Assembly (NCBI RefSeq): GCF_904849725.1
Contig: NC_058518.1
Span: 323,724,581 to 323,788,580 of the forward strand
Direction of reading: 5' to 3'
DNA: 64,000 nt
Source: Hordeum vulgare subsp. vulgare
Lineage: Eukaryota > Streptophyta > Magnoliopsida > Poales > Poaceae
The translations under genes were made by a program, and so were the position numbers. A model generated the notes under the pieces. It did not search any database. It was not told where the DNA came from and saw nothing but the letters and a program-made list of their open reading frames with translations. This document shows, piece after piece, positions 10,973-23,644 of this stretch; the stretch's first letter is position 1; each line of letters begins with the position of its first letter.

Positions 10973-11443
10973 ACTCCCCCAAGTTTAGACCTCGCTTGTC
11001 CTCAAGCGAAAGCCTAGCTCAATAAATATGTCCACATGTTTAGGGAGAGAGGTGTCGACAAAACAAGATATGAACATGCATGCATCATGATCATGATCAG
11101 AACAACAATACCAACATATAATCTCTCATGCTAAAGTGATAATTCCTTCACAAAGTAAAGCATGGATCAAGAACCTTACCAAGAAGTAACAACCGATAGC
11201 CTTTAGTCATTGAAGCAATTGCAATTTATCACAACATCACAAAGAGTCAAATAAGAGCTTGTAAAGCAAATCCACATACTCAATCATTCTTTCTTTCTCT
11301 ACAATTGCTACAACTCACGTGGTACTCTTGAGATCAAAGTTTCAGCTGGACACAAAGAAAGATAGGATCTTACAGTTTTGCCTCCCAACTGCTTACCTCA
11401 AGGGTAATGTCAACAATAATAATTCATGAATGCCTACCTCCAA
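10973..11443 (-). other. G1 3' internal end with polypurine tract
   Basis: On the minus strand, CTTGGGGGAGT directly precedes the 3' LTR and is the expected polypurine tract. The remaining 460 bp are non-coding. They end with tccaa at the copia insertion (11444), whose other flank, ttgga, is now at 40084-40088 in opposite orientation. Confidence 0.8.
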
Positions 11444-13945
11444 TGTTGGAGCATATATCTCCATATGTGGTTTTGGTACTTGATGACAATTCCTATGGAC
11501 TAATGGTTGCCTTAAGTTACATTTATAGGATTTGTCCATAGGCACTTCTTGAAGTCCATCTGTTGGGTTCAAGGAGTTTATATGATGACCAAGATGGTAT
11601 TCAAGGTATTATCCAAAGAATGGTCATAGAGACACATGGTTGATCAAGATCTCAGACAAAGAGTAAATCAAGATGATCAACACACAAAGCGTACAAGATG
11701 TACCGAGAGGGATCAAGTGATCCCATGGTATGGTAAGCATTGTCCATTACGTGTTTGTGTACTAACCCATGGTCTTTGTGAGAGTTCTATGCGGGGGTTA
11801 GGTGTATTTCCATGGGCTTGCGTCAAAGGGAAGATCTCATACAACCCATGGAGTATGACGTCAAGTTGTGATCGTCATCAAGATTGCGATGTGCAAGTTG
11901 AAGTGGATCAGCATGAAGATAGCATGCTTGAAGCTTGCCGTCCATTGTGGTGGCAATGGACTTGTGAAGATATGCTGAAGAGTGGCTCACCCATAGTGAG
12001 TATGGGGGAGCAATCAACTAGTCTTCATCAAGCCAACACAATCAAGAAAGGTGGTCCATCTTGAGGAAGCCAAGATCATCATCATCTAGCTCAAGAGGAC
12101 GAGGTGCAAGGTATAGGTTTGCCCTTGATAGGTTTTCTGGTTAGGATAGATTGATGTTCTATCAAGGGGGGCTCTCAAGTGAGTAGCTTGATCGTATCGT
12201 TCGTTGAGAGCTCAAACCATTTGCATCCTTGCATCATACTTCTTGGTTCTTGTTTGGTGTTTCTCTTTGCGAGTTTTAGAGCTTATGGTCATCTTCGTGA
12301 CAAGCTCGAGCTCATCGAAAACGGAGTCCATATGCATCTACTATGATGTTTTCGATGTTGGAGTTTTTGCCGGTTCTTCATTCATAGAGATCTCACATCT
12401 CTATATCTTTGGAATATTCATAACCGCATGGTCTTAAGATCTGTTTGGATAGCCCTTGTCGTCCTGAATCCAACAAGCTTGGGTTTGCTCGATTCGGAGC
12501 TTGTATGCGGAAGTTATGGCTGTTTCAGTGGCGAGCGGTAGTCCGCTGGACCTGGCGGTAGTACCGCTGGACCTAGCGGTAGTACCGCTAGAGTTGGCGG
12601 TAGTACCACTGGCTCGCGGTAGTACCGCCCCTGGTCAGCGGTAGTACCGCTCCAGGAGCTTAGTACCGCCTCCCTAGTGGTTGTTCATGGACGGACCTTT
12701 TTGCGAAGACTTTCTTGGCGGTGGTAGTGCCTTTGCACTACCAGGGGCCCAGCGGTAGTACCGCTGGAGTGCCAGCGGTAGTACCGCTGCAGCCAGCGGT
12801 AGTACCGCTGCAGCCAGCGGTAGTACCGCTGGAGCTCGGGCAGAGAGTGGGGGTAACGGTCTAATTCTTTCCCCCACAATATAAAGGGGGTCTTCTTCCC
12901 CCTTGGCCTTATCCATCCGTTGAGCTCTTGTTCTACCTCCATTGTTGACATTCTTAGAGCTTGATTACTCTCTATCCCTCCAATGATTCTTGCTTGTTCT
13001 TGAGGGAAAAGAGAGAGGAGATCTAGATCCACATCTCCACCAATCACTTTCTCCTCTATGTGAGGGGAACCCCTTGGATCTTGATCTTGGAGTTCTTTGT
13101 GAGCTCCTTGTTCTTCCTCTCATATTTCTCCATAGCTTTTGTTGTTGTGGAGGAATTTGAGTGTGAGGGACTTGACCACTTCGTGTGTTCTTGCCATTGC
13201 ATTAGTTGCATCGGTTTGAGTTCTCCACGGTAATACGTGGAAGTGAGAACTTGAGAAGCTTACTACCTTTGGTACTTAGTACCCTTGATATTGTTCTTCG
13301 TGGATGCTTTGGCGTCCTAGAAGCTTGGTGGTGTCTCGGAGCTCAATCATTGTGGTGTGAAGCTCCGGGAAGCGTCGGGGTCTCCAATTAGGTTGTGGAG
13401 ATTGCCCCGAGCAATTTGTACGGGTACCGGTAACCGCCCCCAAGGGTTGCCACGTGTACGGGTTCGGTGACCGCCCCCAAGGGTTGCCATTTGTACGGGT
13501 TCGGTGACCGCCCTCAAGGGTCCCTTAGTGGAATCACGGCATCTTGCATTGTGCGAGGGCGTGAGGAGATTACGGTGGCCTTAGTGGCATCTTGGGGAGC
13601 ATTGTGCCTCCACACCGCTCTAACGGAGATTAGCATCCGCAAGGGTGTGAACTTCGGGATACATCATCGTCTCCCCGTGCCTCGGTTATCTCTTACCCGA
13701 ACCCTTTACTTATGCACTTTACTTTGTGATAGACATATTGTTTATTGTAATATATCTTGCTATCACTTAGTTGTTTATCTTGCTTAGCATAAGTTGTTGG
13801 TGCACATAGGGGAGCCTAGTTGTTTGTAGGTTTTGTGCTTGACATATTAAACGCTAGTTTTATTCCGCATTTGTTCAAGCCTAAACCTTAACTATTTTAA
13901 AGCGCCTATTCACCCCCCCTCTAGGCGACATCCACGTCCTTTTCA
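11444..13945 (+). repeat. Copia LTR (plus orientation), hybrid copy at the left inversion breakpoint
   Basis: It starts TGTTGGAGCATATATCTCC and ends GTCCTTTTCA, with the primer site TGGTATCAGAGC at 13948-13959. At 2502 bp, it lacks the 245-bp tandem duplication seen in the E1 and E2 LTRs, as does its inverted partner at 40089-42595. A TATAAA-like sequence (about 12880) precedes a likely R region. About ten GCGGTAGTACCGC palindromes lie at 12530-12838. Confidence 0.88.
12530..12838. repeat. Array of GCGGTAGTACCGC palindromes in the copia LTR
   Basis: About ten units with 6-nt arms lie just upstream of the TATA-like site. A longer hairpin (ggtagtgcctttgcactacc, 12723-12742) lies in the middle. 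Equivalent arrays are at 18640-18925, 27238-27520, 33050-33352 and 41205-41505. Confidence 0.85.
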
Positions 13946-14000
13946 ATTGGTATCAGAGCTAGGTCTCTCTTTATTAGGTTTAACCACCTAGAGAGTAAGG

Positions 14001-14947
14001 ATGTCGACTAGGGGTTTAGGATTCACTGACACTCTTAGTTTCGATGGCACAATTTTTGATGTTTGGGTAATTCGCATGCTTAATAACTTTAGGGTCATAG
14101 ACCCAAATTTAGAGCGAATTGTAGATATGGTTTTTTCTCCTCGAAAGGATTCTCAAAGTATATCTTTAGAGGATGATGAAAACTCTTATCTCAATGCTCA
14201 AGCTTCGAATGTGCTTTTTGATGCTTTGAGCAATGTAGTTATATTTCAACTCATGCCATTCCGGGATGCTCATGAGTTGTGGACAAAGCTTCAAGACAAA
14301 TATGGTGTGTCCAAGATTTGCAGGGATGATTGTTCTCCCTCCATCTCCGGTCGTGTGGTCTTATCAACTTCATCTACTTCACCTACATGTGGATTGCCAC
14401 AAGGTAATGATATGGTGAGTAGTGGTGACCATTGCAATAATGAAAGTGGGTTTATTGTTGATGATCCCTCATCACTATATTATTGCAATGCTTCATCTTT
14501 GGGCGTTAACACTTCGAGCACTCTAAATGTTTCAGATGCTTGTGTTGATAGTCCGTGCATATCATGTAAAAACTGCATGTCTAAATCTCATGATGATATG
14601 CCTCCTATATCTTGTTGCCATGATAAAAATGTATATATTTCCTCGAGTTGTTGTGCTAACAATGTAGAGGAAATTCATCACCCCATGGAACAAGATGTGG
14701 CCTTGAATGATGCTTCAAGGGATCCTACATCATCATCTATTGTGACTCACTTTTGCCTTATAGCTAAGGCTTCAAAGGTATCTCCTACTTTGAATTCCAA
14801 TATATCTCATGATGATGATGTTGATGATAATGGGGATGAGGATAATGATAAATAGAGTGATAATATTGCATCCTTAAAAATTAAGGGTGAAATAATTTTT
14901 AAATCCCTTTATAAGAATAAACTTGCTTGTTCCAACTTCTTGGAAAT
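14001..14947 (+). pseudogene. Copia-type gag, truncated
   Basis: It begins MSTRGLGFTDTLSFDGT after the primer site and is nearly identical to the first 300 or so residues of the gag at 26070 on the minus strand (DVWVI...NFRV, LWTKLQDKYGVSKIC). A TAG at 14853-14855 interrupts an acidic run, and the sequence stops after CSNFLEI at about 14947. Directly beyond it is the U5 half of a G1 LTR. The 3' part of this copia copy is therefore missing. Confidence 0.8.
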
Positions 14948-15650
14948 TTGGTAATAATAGTCATGTGAATTTGGTATTTGTTCGGTATTTTGATATGTTG
15001 TATGTTGTTTTTCCTCTAGTGGTGTTATGTGAACGTCGACTACATAACACTTCACCATTATTTGGGCCTAGAGGAAGGCATTGGGAAGTAGTAAGTAGAT
15101 GATGGGTTGCTAGAGTGACAGAAGCATAAACCCTAGTTTATGTGTTGCTTCGTAAGGGGCTGATTTGGATCCACTAGTTTAATGCTATGGTTAGACTTTG
15201 TCTTAATTCTTCTTCCGTAGTTGCGGATGCTTGCGAGAGGGGTTAATCATAAGTGGGATGCTTGTCCTAGTAAGGGCAGTACCCAAGTGTCGGTCCACCC
15301 ACATATCAAACTATCAAAGTAACGAACGCGAATCATATGAACATGATGAAACTAGCATGACAGAAATTCCCGTGTGTCCTCGGGAGCGTTTTTCCTCCTA
15401 TGAGACTTTGTTCAGGCTTGTACCTTGCTACAAAAGGGATTGGGCCACTTTTCTGCATCGTTGCTACTTTTGTTACTTGTTGCTTGCTACGAATCATCTC
15501 ACCACACAATCACTTGTTACCGACAATTTCAGTGCGTGCAGATTTTACCTTGCTGAAAACCACTTGTGAGATCCTTCTGCTCCTCGTTGGGTTTGACACT
15601 CTTACTTATCGAAAGGACTACGATTGATCCCCTATACTTGTGGGTCATCA
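14948..15650 (+). repeat. G1 5' LTR, U5-side half (now in plus orientation)
   Basis: It matches the reverse complement of 9470-10166 through its end CTTGTGGGTCATCA. It starts at the position where the U3-side half at 42596-43406 stops. It is followed by G1 internal sequence. Confidence 0.88.
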
Positions 15651-15680
15651 AGACTCTTTTCGGGCACCGTTGCCGGGGAG
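15651..15680 (+). other. G1 primer binding site region
   Basis: The sequence agactcttttcgggcaccgt directly follows the LTR and continues tgccggggag. It is a degenerate form of the TGGCGCCGTTGCCGGGGA primer site common in Triticeae gypsy elements. Confidence 0.65.
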
Positions 15681-15738
15681 TGAAGCGCCTTTGGTAAGTG
15701 GAACTTGGTAAGGAAACATTCACATAGTGTGCTGAAAT

Positions 15739-16515
15739 TTGTTGTCACTTGTCACTATGGATACTAATCCTTTGAGGGGCTTGTTCGGGGTATCTTCACC
15801 TCGAACGGAAGCACAAAGAGTTGCTCCTCAACCTGCTGCACCTACTGAAAATATTTGCTTTGAATTTCCTTCGGGTATGCTTGAGAAACTGCTGGCTAAT
15901 CCTTTTACACGAGACGGAACATCACATCCAGACTTGCATCTAATCTATGTAGATGAAGTTTGTGGTTTATTTAAGCTTGCAGGTTTGCCCGAGGATGAGG
16001 TCAAGAAGAAGGTATTTCATTTATCTTTGAAGGATAAGGCGTTGACATGCTATAGGCTATGTGATGATACTGGATCATGGGACTACAATCGGTTGAAATT
16101 GGAATTTCATCAAAAGTTTTATCCTATGCATTTAGTACATCGTGATCGGAATTATATTTATAATTTTTGGCCTCGTGACAGAGAAAGCATCGCTCAAGCT
16201 TGGGGGAGGCTTAAATCAATGTTATATTCATGCCCCAATCATGAGCTCCCAAGAGAAATTATCATTCAGAACTTCTATGCTCGGCTTTCTCATGATGATC
16301 GCACCATGCTTGACACTTCTTGTACCGGTTCTTTTATGAAGAGAGATATTGACTTCAAATGGAATTTATTGGAGAGAATTAAACGTAACTCTGAAGATTG
16401 GGAGGTTGAAGAAGGTAAGGAGTCAGGTATGAATTTCACGTTTGATTGCGTTAAATCCTTTGTTGAGACAAATACTTTTTGTGACTTTAGCGCTAAGTAT
16501 GGACTTGACTCTTAG
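15739..16515 (+). pseudogene. G1 gag (gypsy)
   Basis: The open frame gives 258 codons, or slightly fewer from the second Met (MDTNPLRGLFG). It has the retrotransposon gag features of plant gypsy elements: FTRDGTSHPDLHLIYVDEVC, LKDKALTCYRL, WDYNRLKLEFHQKFYP and ESIAQAWGRLKSMLYSCPNH. It would form the virus-like particle shell. The frame ends at TAG 16513-16515, and a further shift occurs near 16570 (in ccaaagagaagtgg) before the protease frame. There is no zinc knuckle in the visible part. Confidence 0.85.
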
Positions 16516-16655
16516 ATAGTAGCTTCACTGTGTGAATCCTTTGCTGCCCATATTGATCTCCCAAAGAGAAGTGGTTTAAATACCATCCTCCTTTAGAAGT
16601 TAATGCAGTTAAACCCACTCCAGTTGAAGAGAAAGTCATTGCCTATAATGATCAT

Positions 16656-17527
16656 GTGGTACCCAATGCTTACATTGAGAAACCACCTTTCCCTGTTAGG
16701 ATAAAGGATCATTCTAAAGCTTCAACTGTGATACGTAGAGGCTATATTAGAACACCTACACCCCGTGAGCAAATTAGAGTTGAACATAGCATTGCTATTA
16801 TCAAAGATCTTCTGTCTGAAGAAGTTGAGGGACACAATATTCACTTTTGTGAAGATGCTGCTAGAATTCCTAAACCTCACGTTAGAGACAGACATAGGCC
16901 TGTTGTTGGCATGCTTGTGGTTTCTGTTAAGATAGGAGATCATTGTTATCATGGTTTATGTGACGTGGGTGCTAGTGTTAGTGCAATAGCTCAATCCTTA
17001 TATGATGAAATCAAAGACGAGATTGCACCTGTTGAGATAGAACCTATTGATGTCACTATTCAGCTTGCCAATAGAGATACTATCTGCCCTGTGGGAATTG
17101 TTAGGGATGTTGAAGTCTTGTGTGGTAAAACGAAGTATCCTGCTGATTTCCTCGTTCTTGCTACCGCTCAAGATAGCTTTTGTCCCATCATATTTGGCAG
17201 ACCTTTTCTCAATACTGTTAATGCTCATATTGATTGTGAGAAGCAAACTGTCACTATTGGCTTTGAAGGAGTGTCACACGAGTTCAATTTCTCTAATTTT
17301 GGTAGACAACCTCATGAAAAGGAGTTGCCTAGTAGGGATCAAACTATTGCCTTAGCCTCTATTGTCGTGCCTCCTACTGATAGCTTAGAGCAATACTTGC
17401 TTGAGCATGAAAATGATATGCATATGGACGAAAGGGATGAAATAGATAGAGTTGTCTTAGAACAATATCCTATCCTTAAGAATAATCTGCATGTTGAATT
17501 GCTTGGGGATCCACCTCCACCAAAGGG
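16656..17527 (+). pseudogene. G1 protease region of pol
   Basis: The frame after gag contains the aspartic-protease active site as CDVGASVSAI (about 16959), then FLVLATAQDSFCPIIFGRPF. It continues into the linker VVLEQYPILKNNLHVELLGD, where the copia element E1 interrupts it at 17528. The five bases aaggg (17523-17527) reappear at 29042, where the same reading frame continues (DPVFELKQLPDTLKYAYLDE). The protease would cleave Gag-Pol. Confidence 0.85.
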
Positions 17528-20442
17528 TGAAAAGGACGTGGATGTCGCCTAGAGGGGGGGTGAATAGGCGCTTTAAAATAGTTAAGGTTTAGGCTTGAAC
17601 AAATGCGGAATAAAACTAATCGTTTAATATGTCAAGCACAAAACCTACAAACAACTAGGCTCACCTATGTGCACCAACAACTTATGCTAAGCAAGATAAA
17701 CAACTAAGTGATAGCAAGATATATTACAATAAAGAATATGTCTATCACAAAGTAAAGTGCATAAGTAAAGGGTTCGGGTAAGAGATAACCGGGGCACAGG
17801 GAGACGATGATGTATCCCGAAGTTCACACCCTTGCGGATGCTAATCTCCATTAGAGCGGTGTGGAGGCACAATGCTCCCCAAGATGCCACTAAGGCCACC
17901 GTAATCTCCTCACGCCCTCGCACAATGCAAGATGCCGTGATTCCACTAAGGGACCCTTGAGGGCGGTCACCGAACCCGTACAAATGGCAACCCTTGGGGG
18001 CGGTCACCGAACCCGTACACGTGGCAACCCTTGGGGGCGGTTATCGGTACCCGTACAAATTGCTCGGGGCAATCTCCACAACCTAATTGGAGACCCCGAC
18101 GCTTCCCGGAGCTTCACACCACACTGATTGAGCTCCGAGACACCACCAAGCTTCTAGGATGCCAAAGCATCCACGAAGAACAATATCAAGGGTACTAAGT
18201 ACCAAAGGTAGTAAGCTTCTCAACTTCTCACTTCCACGTATCACCGTGGAGAACTCAAACCGATGCAACTAATGCAATGGCAAGAACACACGAAGTGGTC
18301 AAGTCCTTCACACTCAAATCCCTCCACAACAACAAAAGCTATGGAGAAATATGAGAGGAAGAACAAGGAGCTCACAAAGAACTCCAAGATCAAGATCCAA
18401 GGGGTTTCCCTCACATAGAGGAGAAAGTGATTGGTGGAGATGTGGATCTAGATCTCCTCTCTCTTTTCCCTCAAGAACAAGCAAGAATCATTGGAGGGAT
18501 TGAGAGTAATCAAGCTCTAAGAATGTCAACAATTGAGGTAGAATAAGAGCTCAACAGATGAATTAGTCCAAGGGGGAAGAAGACCCCCTTTATATAGTGG
18601 GGCAAAGAATCAGACCGTTACCCCCACTCTCTGCCCGAGCTCCAGCGGTACTACCGCTGGCTGCAGCGGTACTACCGCTGGCACTCCAGCGGTACTACCG
18701 CTGGCCCCAGCGGTACTACCGCTGGGCCCCTGGTAGTGCAAAGGCACTACCACCGCCAAGAAAGTCTTCGCAAAAAGGTCCGTCCACGAACAACCGCTAG
18801 GCAGGCGGTACTAAGCTCCTGGAGCGGTACTACCGTTGACCAGGGGCGGTACTACCGCTAGGGCCAGCGGTACTACCGCCAACTCTAGCGGTACTACCGC
18901 TAGGTCCAGCGGTACTACCGCTCGCCACTGAAACAGCCATAACTTTCGCATACGAGCTCCGAATCGAGCAAACCCAAGCTTGTTGGATTCAGGACGACAA
19001 GGGCTATCAAAACAGCGAGAAGACCATGCGGTTATGAATATGCCAAAGATATAGAGATGTGAGATCTCTATGAATGAAGAACCGGCAAAAACTCCAACAT
19101 CGAAAACATCATAGTAGATGCATATGGACTCCGTTTTCGATGAACTCGAGGTTGTCATGAAGATGACCATAAGCTCTAAAACTCACAAAGAGAAACACCA
19201 AACAAGAACCAAGAAGTATGATGCAAGGATGCAAATGGTTTGAGCTCTCAACGAACGATACGATCAAGCTACTCACTTGAGAGCCCCCCTTGATAGAACA
19301 GCAATCTATCCTAACCAGAAAACCTATCATGGGCAAACCTATACCTTGCACCTCGTCCTCTTGAGCTAGATGATGATGATCTTGGCTTCCTCAAGATGGA
19401 CCACCTTTCTTGATTGTGTTGGCTTGATGAAGACTAGTTGATTGCTCCCCCATACTCACTATGGGTGAGCCACTCTTCAGCATATCTTCACAAGTCCATT
19501 GCCACCACAATGGACGGCAAGCTTCAAGCATGCTATCTTCGTGCTGATCCACTTGAACTTGCACATCGCAATCTTGATGACGATCACAACTTGACGTCAT
19601 ACTCCATGGGTTGTATGAGATCTTCCCTTTGACGCAAGCCCATGGAAACACACCTAACCCCCACATAGAACTCTCACGAAGACCAAGGGTTAGTACACAA
19701 ACACGTAATGGACAATGTTTACCATACCATGGGATCACTTGATCCCTCTCGGTACATCTTGTACGCTTTGTGTGTTGATCATCTTGGTTTACTCTTTGTC
19801 TGAGATCTTGATCAACCATTGATGGTGATCACAACTTGACGTCATACTCCATGGGTTGTATGAGATCTTCCCTTTGACGCAAGCCCATGTAAACACACCT
19901 AACCCCCACATAGAACTATCACGAAGACCATGGGTTAGTACACAAACACGTAATGGACAATGCTTACCATACCATGGGATCACTTGATCCCTCTCGGTAC
20001 ATCTTGTACGCTTTGTGTGTTGATCATCTTGATTTACTCTTTGTGTGGGATCTTGATCAACCATGTGTCTCTATGACCATTCTTTGGATAATACCTTGAA
20101 TACCACCTTGGTCATCATATGAACTCCTTGAACCCAACAGATGGACTCCAAGAAGTGCCATGGGATCACTTGATCCCTCTCGGTACATCTTGTACGCTTT
20201 GTGTGTTGATCATCTTGATTTACTCTTTGTCTGAGATCTTGATCAACCATGTGTCTCTATGACCATTCTTTGGATAATACCTTGAATACCATCTTGGTCA
20301 TCATATAAACTCCTTGAACCCAACAGATGGACTTCAAGAAGTGCCTATGGACAAATCCTATAAATGTAACTTAAGGCAACCATTAGTCCATAGGTATTGT
20401 CATCAAGTACCAAAACCACATATGGAGATATATGCTCCAACA
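17528..20442 (-). repeat. E1 3' LTR
   Basis: It starts TGAAAAGGACGTGG and ends GCTCCAACA on the plus strand. It carries the palindrome array (18640-18925), the 245-bp tandem duplication (about 19575-20064) and a further partial duplication (about 20158-20250), all shared with the 5' LTR. Confidence 0.92.
19575..20064. repeat. 245-bp tandem duplication inside the E1 3' LTR
   Basis: Two head-to-tail units (boundary at about 19819/19820) each contain cacaacttgacgtcatactc and end near ttgatcaacca. The E1 5' LTR (about 28174-28663) has the same two units. E2 (about 34010-34670) has three, the first shortened. The LTRs at 11444 and 40089 have one. Confidence 0.85.
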
Positions 20443-23400
20443 ATCTCACCCATTTTGGTAATTGATGACAACTACTTCAAGAGAGTTTATATAAGGAAAT
20501 AAGCATAACCAACCGCACACATACAAAACAATAATTCATGCGTGCAAGATGTAAATGCTTACGCAATAAAAGCAAACCCCTCTAAACATATCCAAAGTAA
20601 ACTAAACTCTCTAAACTTCTCCCCCATTGGCATCGATTGCCAAAATGGACGAAAAGTTTAGAAAGCCAATATATTTGGTGGTCCTCCAAAAAGTGTGTAC
20701 TTCTGAGCAAATGAGTGCAAAGAAATACACAAATACAATGATAAGTAGTTGGAGGAAAACAAACTATATTGAGGACCCAAAGATTGCAAATAAAGGAATC
20801 GTATGCCACAAGGACATACCGAAATAGAGGCAAGCAATCAAAGGATACCGGATGGAACAAACAATCATATGGTCCTTCGAACCACATGAATAAAAGATAT
20901 TATGATAAAAGCAACGGAGTGTTTTATCAAAACTAGAGAAGCTCCCCATGATTTGTGCACTAATAAGAGATTTTTGTATATGATACAAGTGCACAAAATA
21001 GGATCGTTGCTCCCCCAAAATTAATAAAAACACACAACGGGTGCAAGAAGAAAGATGAGACAATAAGCAAATCTCTTGCACAAAACAAGTGGTTGAGCAA
21101 TATGTAAAACAAGCAACTTAAGATTAGGCTCAACCAAAATAATGTGTGTGAGTCATGGCAAGGCACTTGAGAAGACTAAGATAAGGATGAACATTACTTA
21201 TCAACATAGTCTTGATGAAACGAGACACAAAGTGCAAGACATATCATTCCCACACACACCTACTAGAAAATGGGTTCACAAGCTTACTAATAAACAAAAT
21301 AAGAACCAACGCTTGTGACAACCCATGGTGAAGATAGGAAATAAGAACCTTGTCAAGAGAGGTGGGATACCAATCGAAATGGCAAAACCCTCATCAAGAC
21401 AAGCATGAGGAAAAATTATCTTCACGGCCAAAGAGTGCATCAAGATGTAGGAAAATAAGATACGCACTCAAGACAAATCCTTTCACGAAGCCACCAAAAA
21501 CTGAAAAAGGAAATGCAACGGTGGACGTAAAAGAAAAGAGGATATCAATTAGAGATGTAACTTCTCTCATGTGTAAAAGCTTCTAAGTAGAAGACAATCA
21601 TGATGATATATATCCACAAAGAAGAATGTACACACGAAATGGTTACAAGAAGGAACAAACTAGATATCCAAAAGGAAGTCATAAACATATCAATAAGATC
21701 TTTTGCTTGGAAGCATAGCACATGGCCTAATATTTTCTTATTGTACAATATGAACTTCCAACATACGAACATCAAAGACATCCCAACTAGTAATAAGACA
21801 TCATCGTTAGGATGCTTTGAGAAAGTAAACAAGTACTACAAGAACGAATCAAGAGATTCATGCCATGATGCACCCTGTAAAGAAAAGACAGGGGCCTTTG
21901 CAAGAAAAGAAAGCATGAAGTAGATACTTGTTACCGAGACAACATTGGATTGATGTAGTAGATATATGTTCTTTGATCATCCTCACTTGGCTCCAATAAT
22001 AACATGGTCTCAACACCTTCCTTATAGGTGAGCCGAGCATCCAATGCATCTCCAATTGTTCCTGGAACAACAAAACAAACAAAATGGTGCCCAAACTCAT
22101 TGGGACCAAAGAGTTAGAAAACCAACAATACATAGGACAAACTCCACATACATATGTGCATATAGATATGAATTTGAATTTCATGCACATGTTAGCCATT
22201 TTATGACAAGGTGAAGTTTCCCCTATATATTGGGTCAAAGAAAGAAAGCATGCCAAAGGAAATACATATGGTAAATATGCATGCTCAAGGCTTTCAAGAA
22301 TCCAATCAACATATAGTTGATAAGATACCAAAAGACAAGGTATCAAGTGATAACAAGATGTCAAATGGAAAACTATCACTTGAGGGATATCAATTAAAAT
22401 ATTCAACAAGGCATGAGATATCCATTGACACATGCCAAATAAAAAGGAAGCAAGATACCAATTGAAGGAAAACAAACACGAGGTATCTAGTTTCCAAAAG
22501 AGAGCTAGGTTCCAACAAACCAAACCCTCGACAAATTTTCATGATGGCACAAAGCATCATAAAGAGCAAGACTTGCCTCCCATCAACATACACTTGATGG
22601 GGATCAAAAGATTTTCTGATGGGCGAATAAAGAGAGTGTTCTAAAGAAAATAGGATAGCTCCCCCAAGTGTTGTGCATTACATAGAATTTGCATTTAAAT
22701 ACAAAATGCACAAGATGGGATCATCACTTTCTCTATATCTATAAAAACACTAGACAAGTTAAAATAGATCCACAAGAGGCAAGGAAGACAAACGAAACAC
22801 AAAATCCAATGTAAAGACGATTAGCAATTCCTACCACATGATGGGAATACAAATTGTCAAGGACAAGAAGTATTTTGGAATTGATACTCATTGGTAGATC
22901 GCAAATATATACAAGATCATCTTTACCCATAAAACGTAAGCAAATGACACTTGTAGAGCAAACATGCCACCTAGGAACAAGATAATTTCCAATATCAACA
23001 CTAAGTGGCAATACCTCAAATGTACACATTCTCTAGGCTTGTAATATGCACATAGCATATTACTCCCCCATAATGTGATAACCCAACAATATTAACAAGT
23101 GGCAAACGAAAAACCAACAAGAGATAATTAATGGACCATTTGGAATTTGAATTTCTCATGAGTAAGACATACCACATAGAAACTAGATAATCTCGAAATA
23201 TCAATACTAAGTGGTATTCCCCATGTATACACATTTATAGGATCGTGAGGTGTGCAAAGCACATCACTCCCCCATAGTGAAATAATCCATTAATCTCTCA
23301 CAAGAGCCAATCAAAGATACAAACAAGATGCAACAAGGCTCAATACAAGACTCACATGTACATGATAAGCAAACCAACATACACATACTTGGTTATTTAA

Positions 23401-23640
23401 CATAAGCAAGTTGGAAGCATAACATGTACAAACACATGCAAGGTAAAAAACCACAACATGCAAAGGGGCAAGTAACTAACAATGTAAACAGTTTAAGTAC
23501 AAGTTACCGTAAGGAGGCACATTGGATATAAGATAGAAACTCGATAATCCAAATGACTTGGCTTGAGAAAATATGAATGATGAAGACCCCTTAATTCTTC
23601 ATTATGTATCCAAGTCTCTAATGTCCTCCATGTTCACCTA
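20443..23640 (-). other. E1 non-coding 3' interior
   Basis: This is AT-rich sequence with no long open frame and no pol motif on either strand. Minus-strand tracts of the form TGGGGGAG recur at about 20620, 21010, 22650, 23060 and 23268. The 3' LTR is preceded on the minus strand by AAAATGGGTGAGAT, the probable polypurine tract. Confidence 0.6.
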
Positions 23641-23644
23641 TTGA

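Noticed and set aside
12530..12838. CRISPR-like array of short repeats
   Set aside because: The units are degenerate palindromes of variable spacing in an LTR of a plant element, with no cas genes or uniform spacers.
21858..22523. 221-codon minus-strand frame in E1
   Set aside because: No family motif, hydrophobic composition typical of AT-rich reading, and no match to pol domains. Treated as chance.
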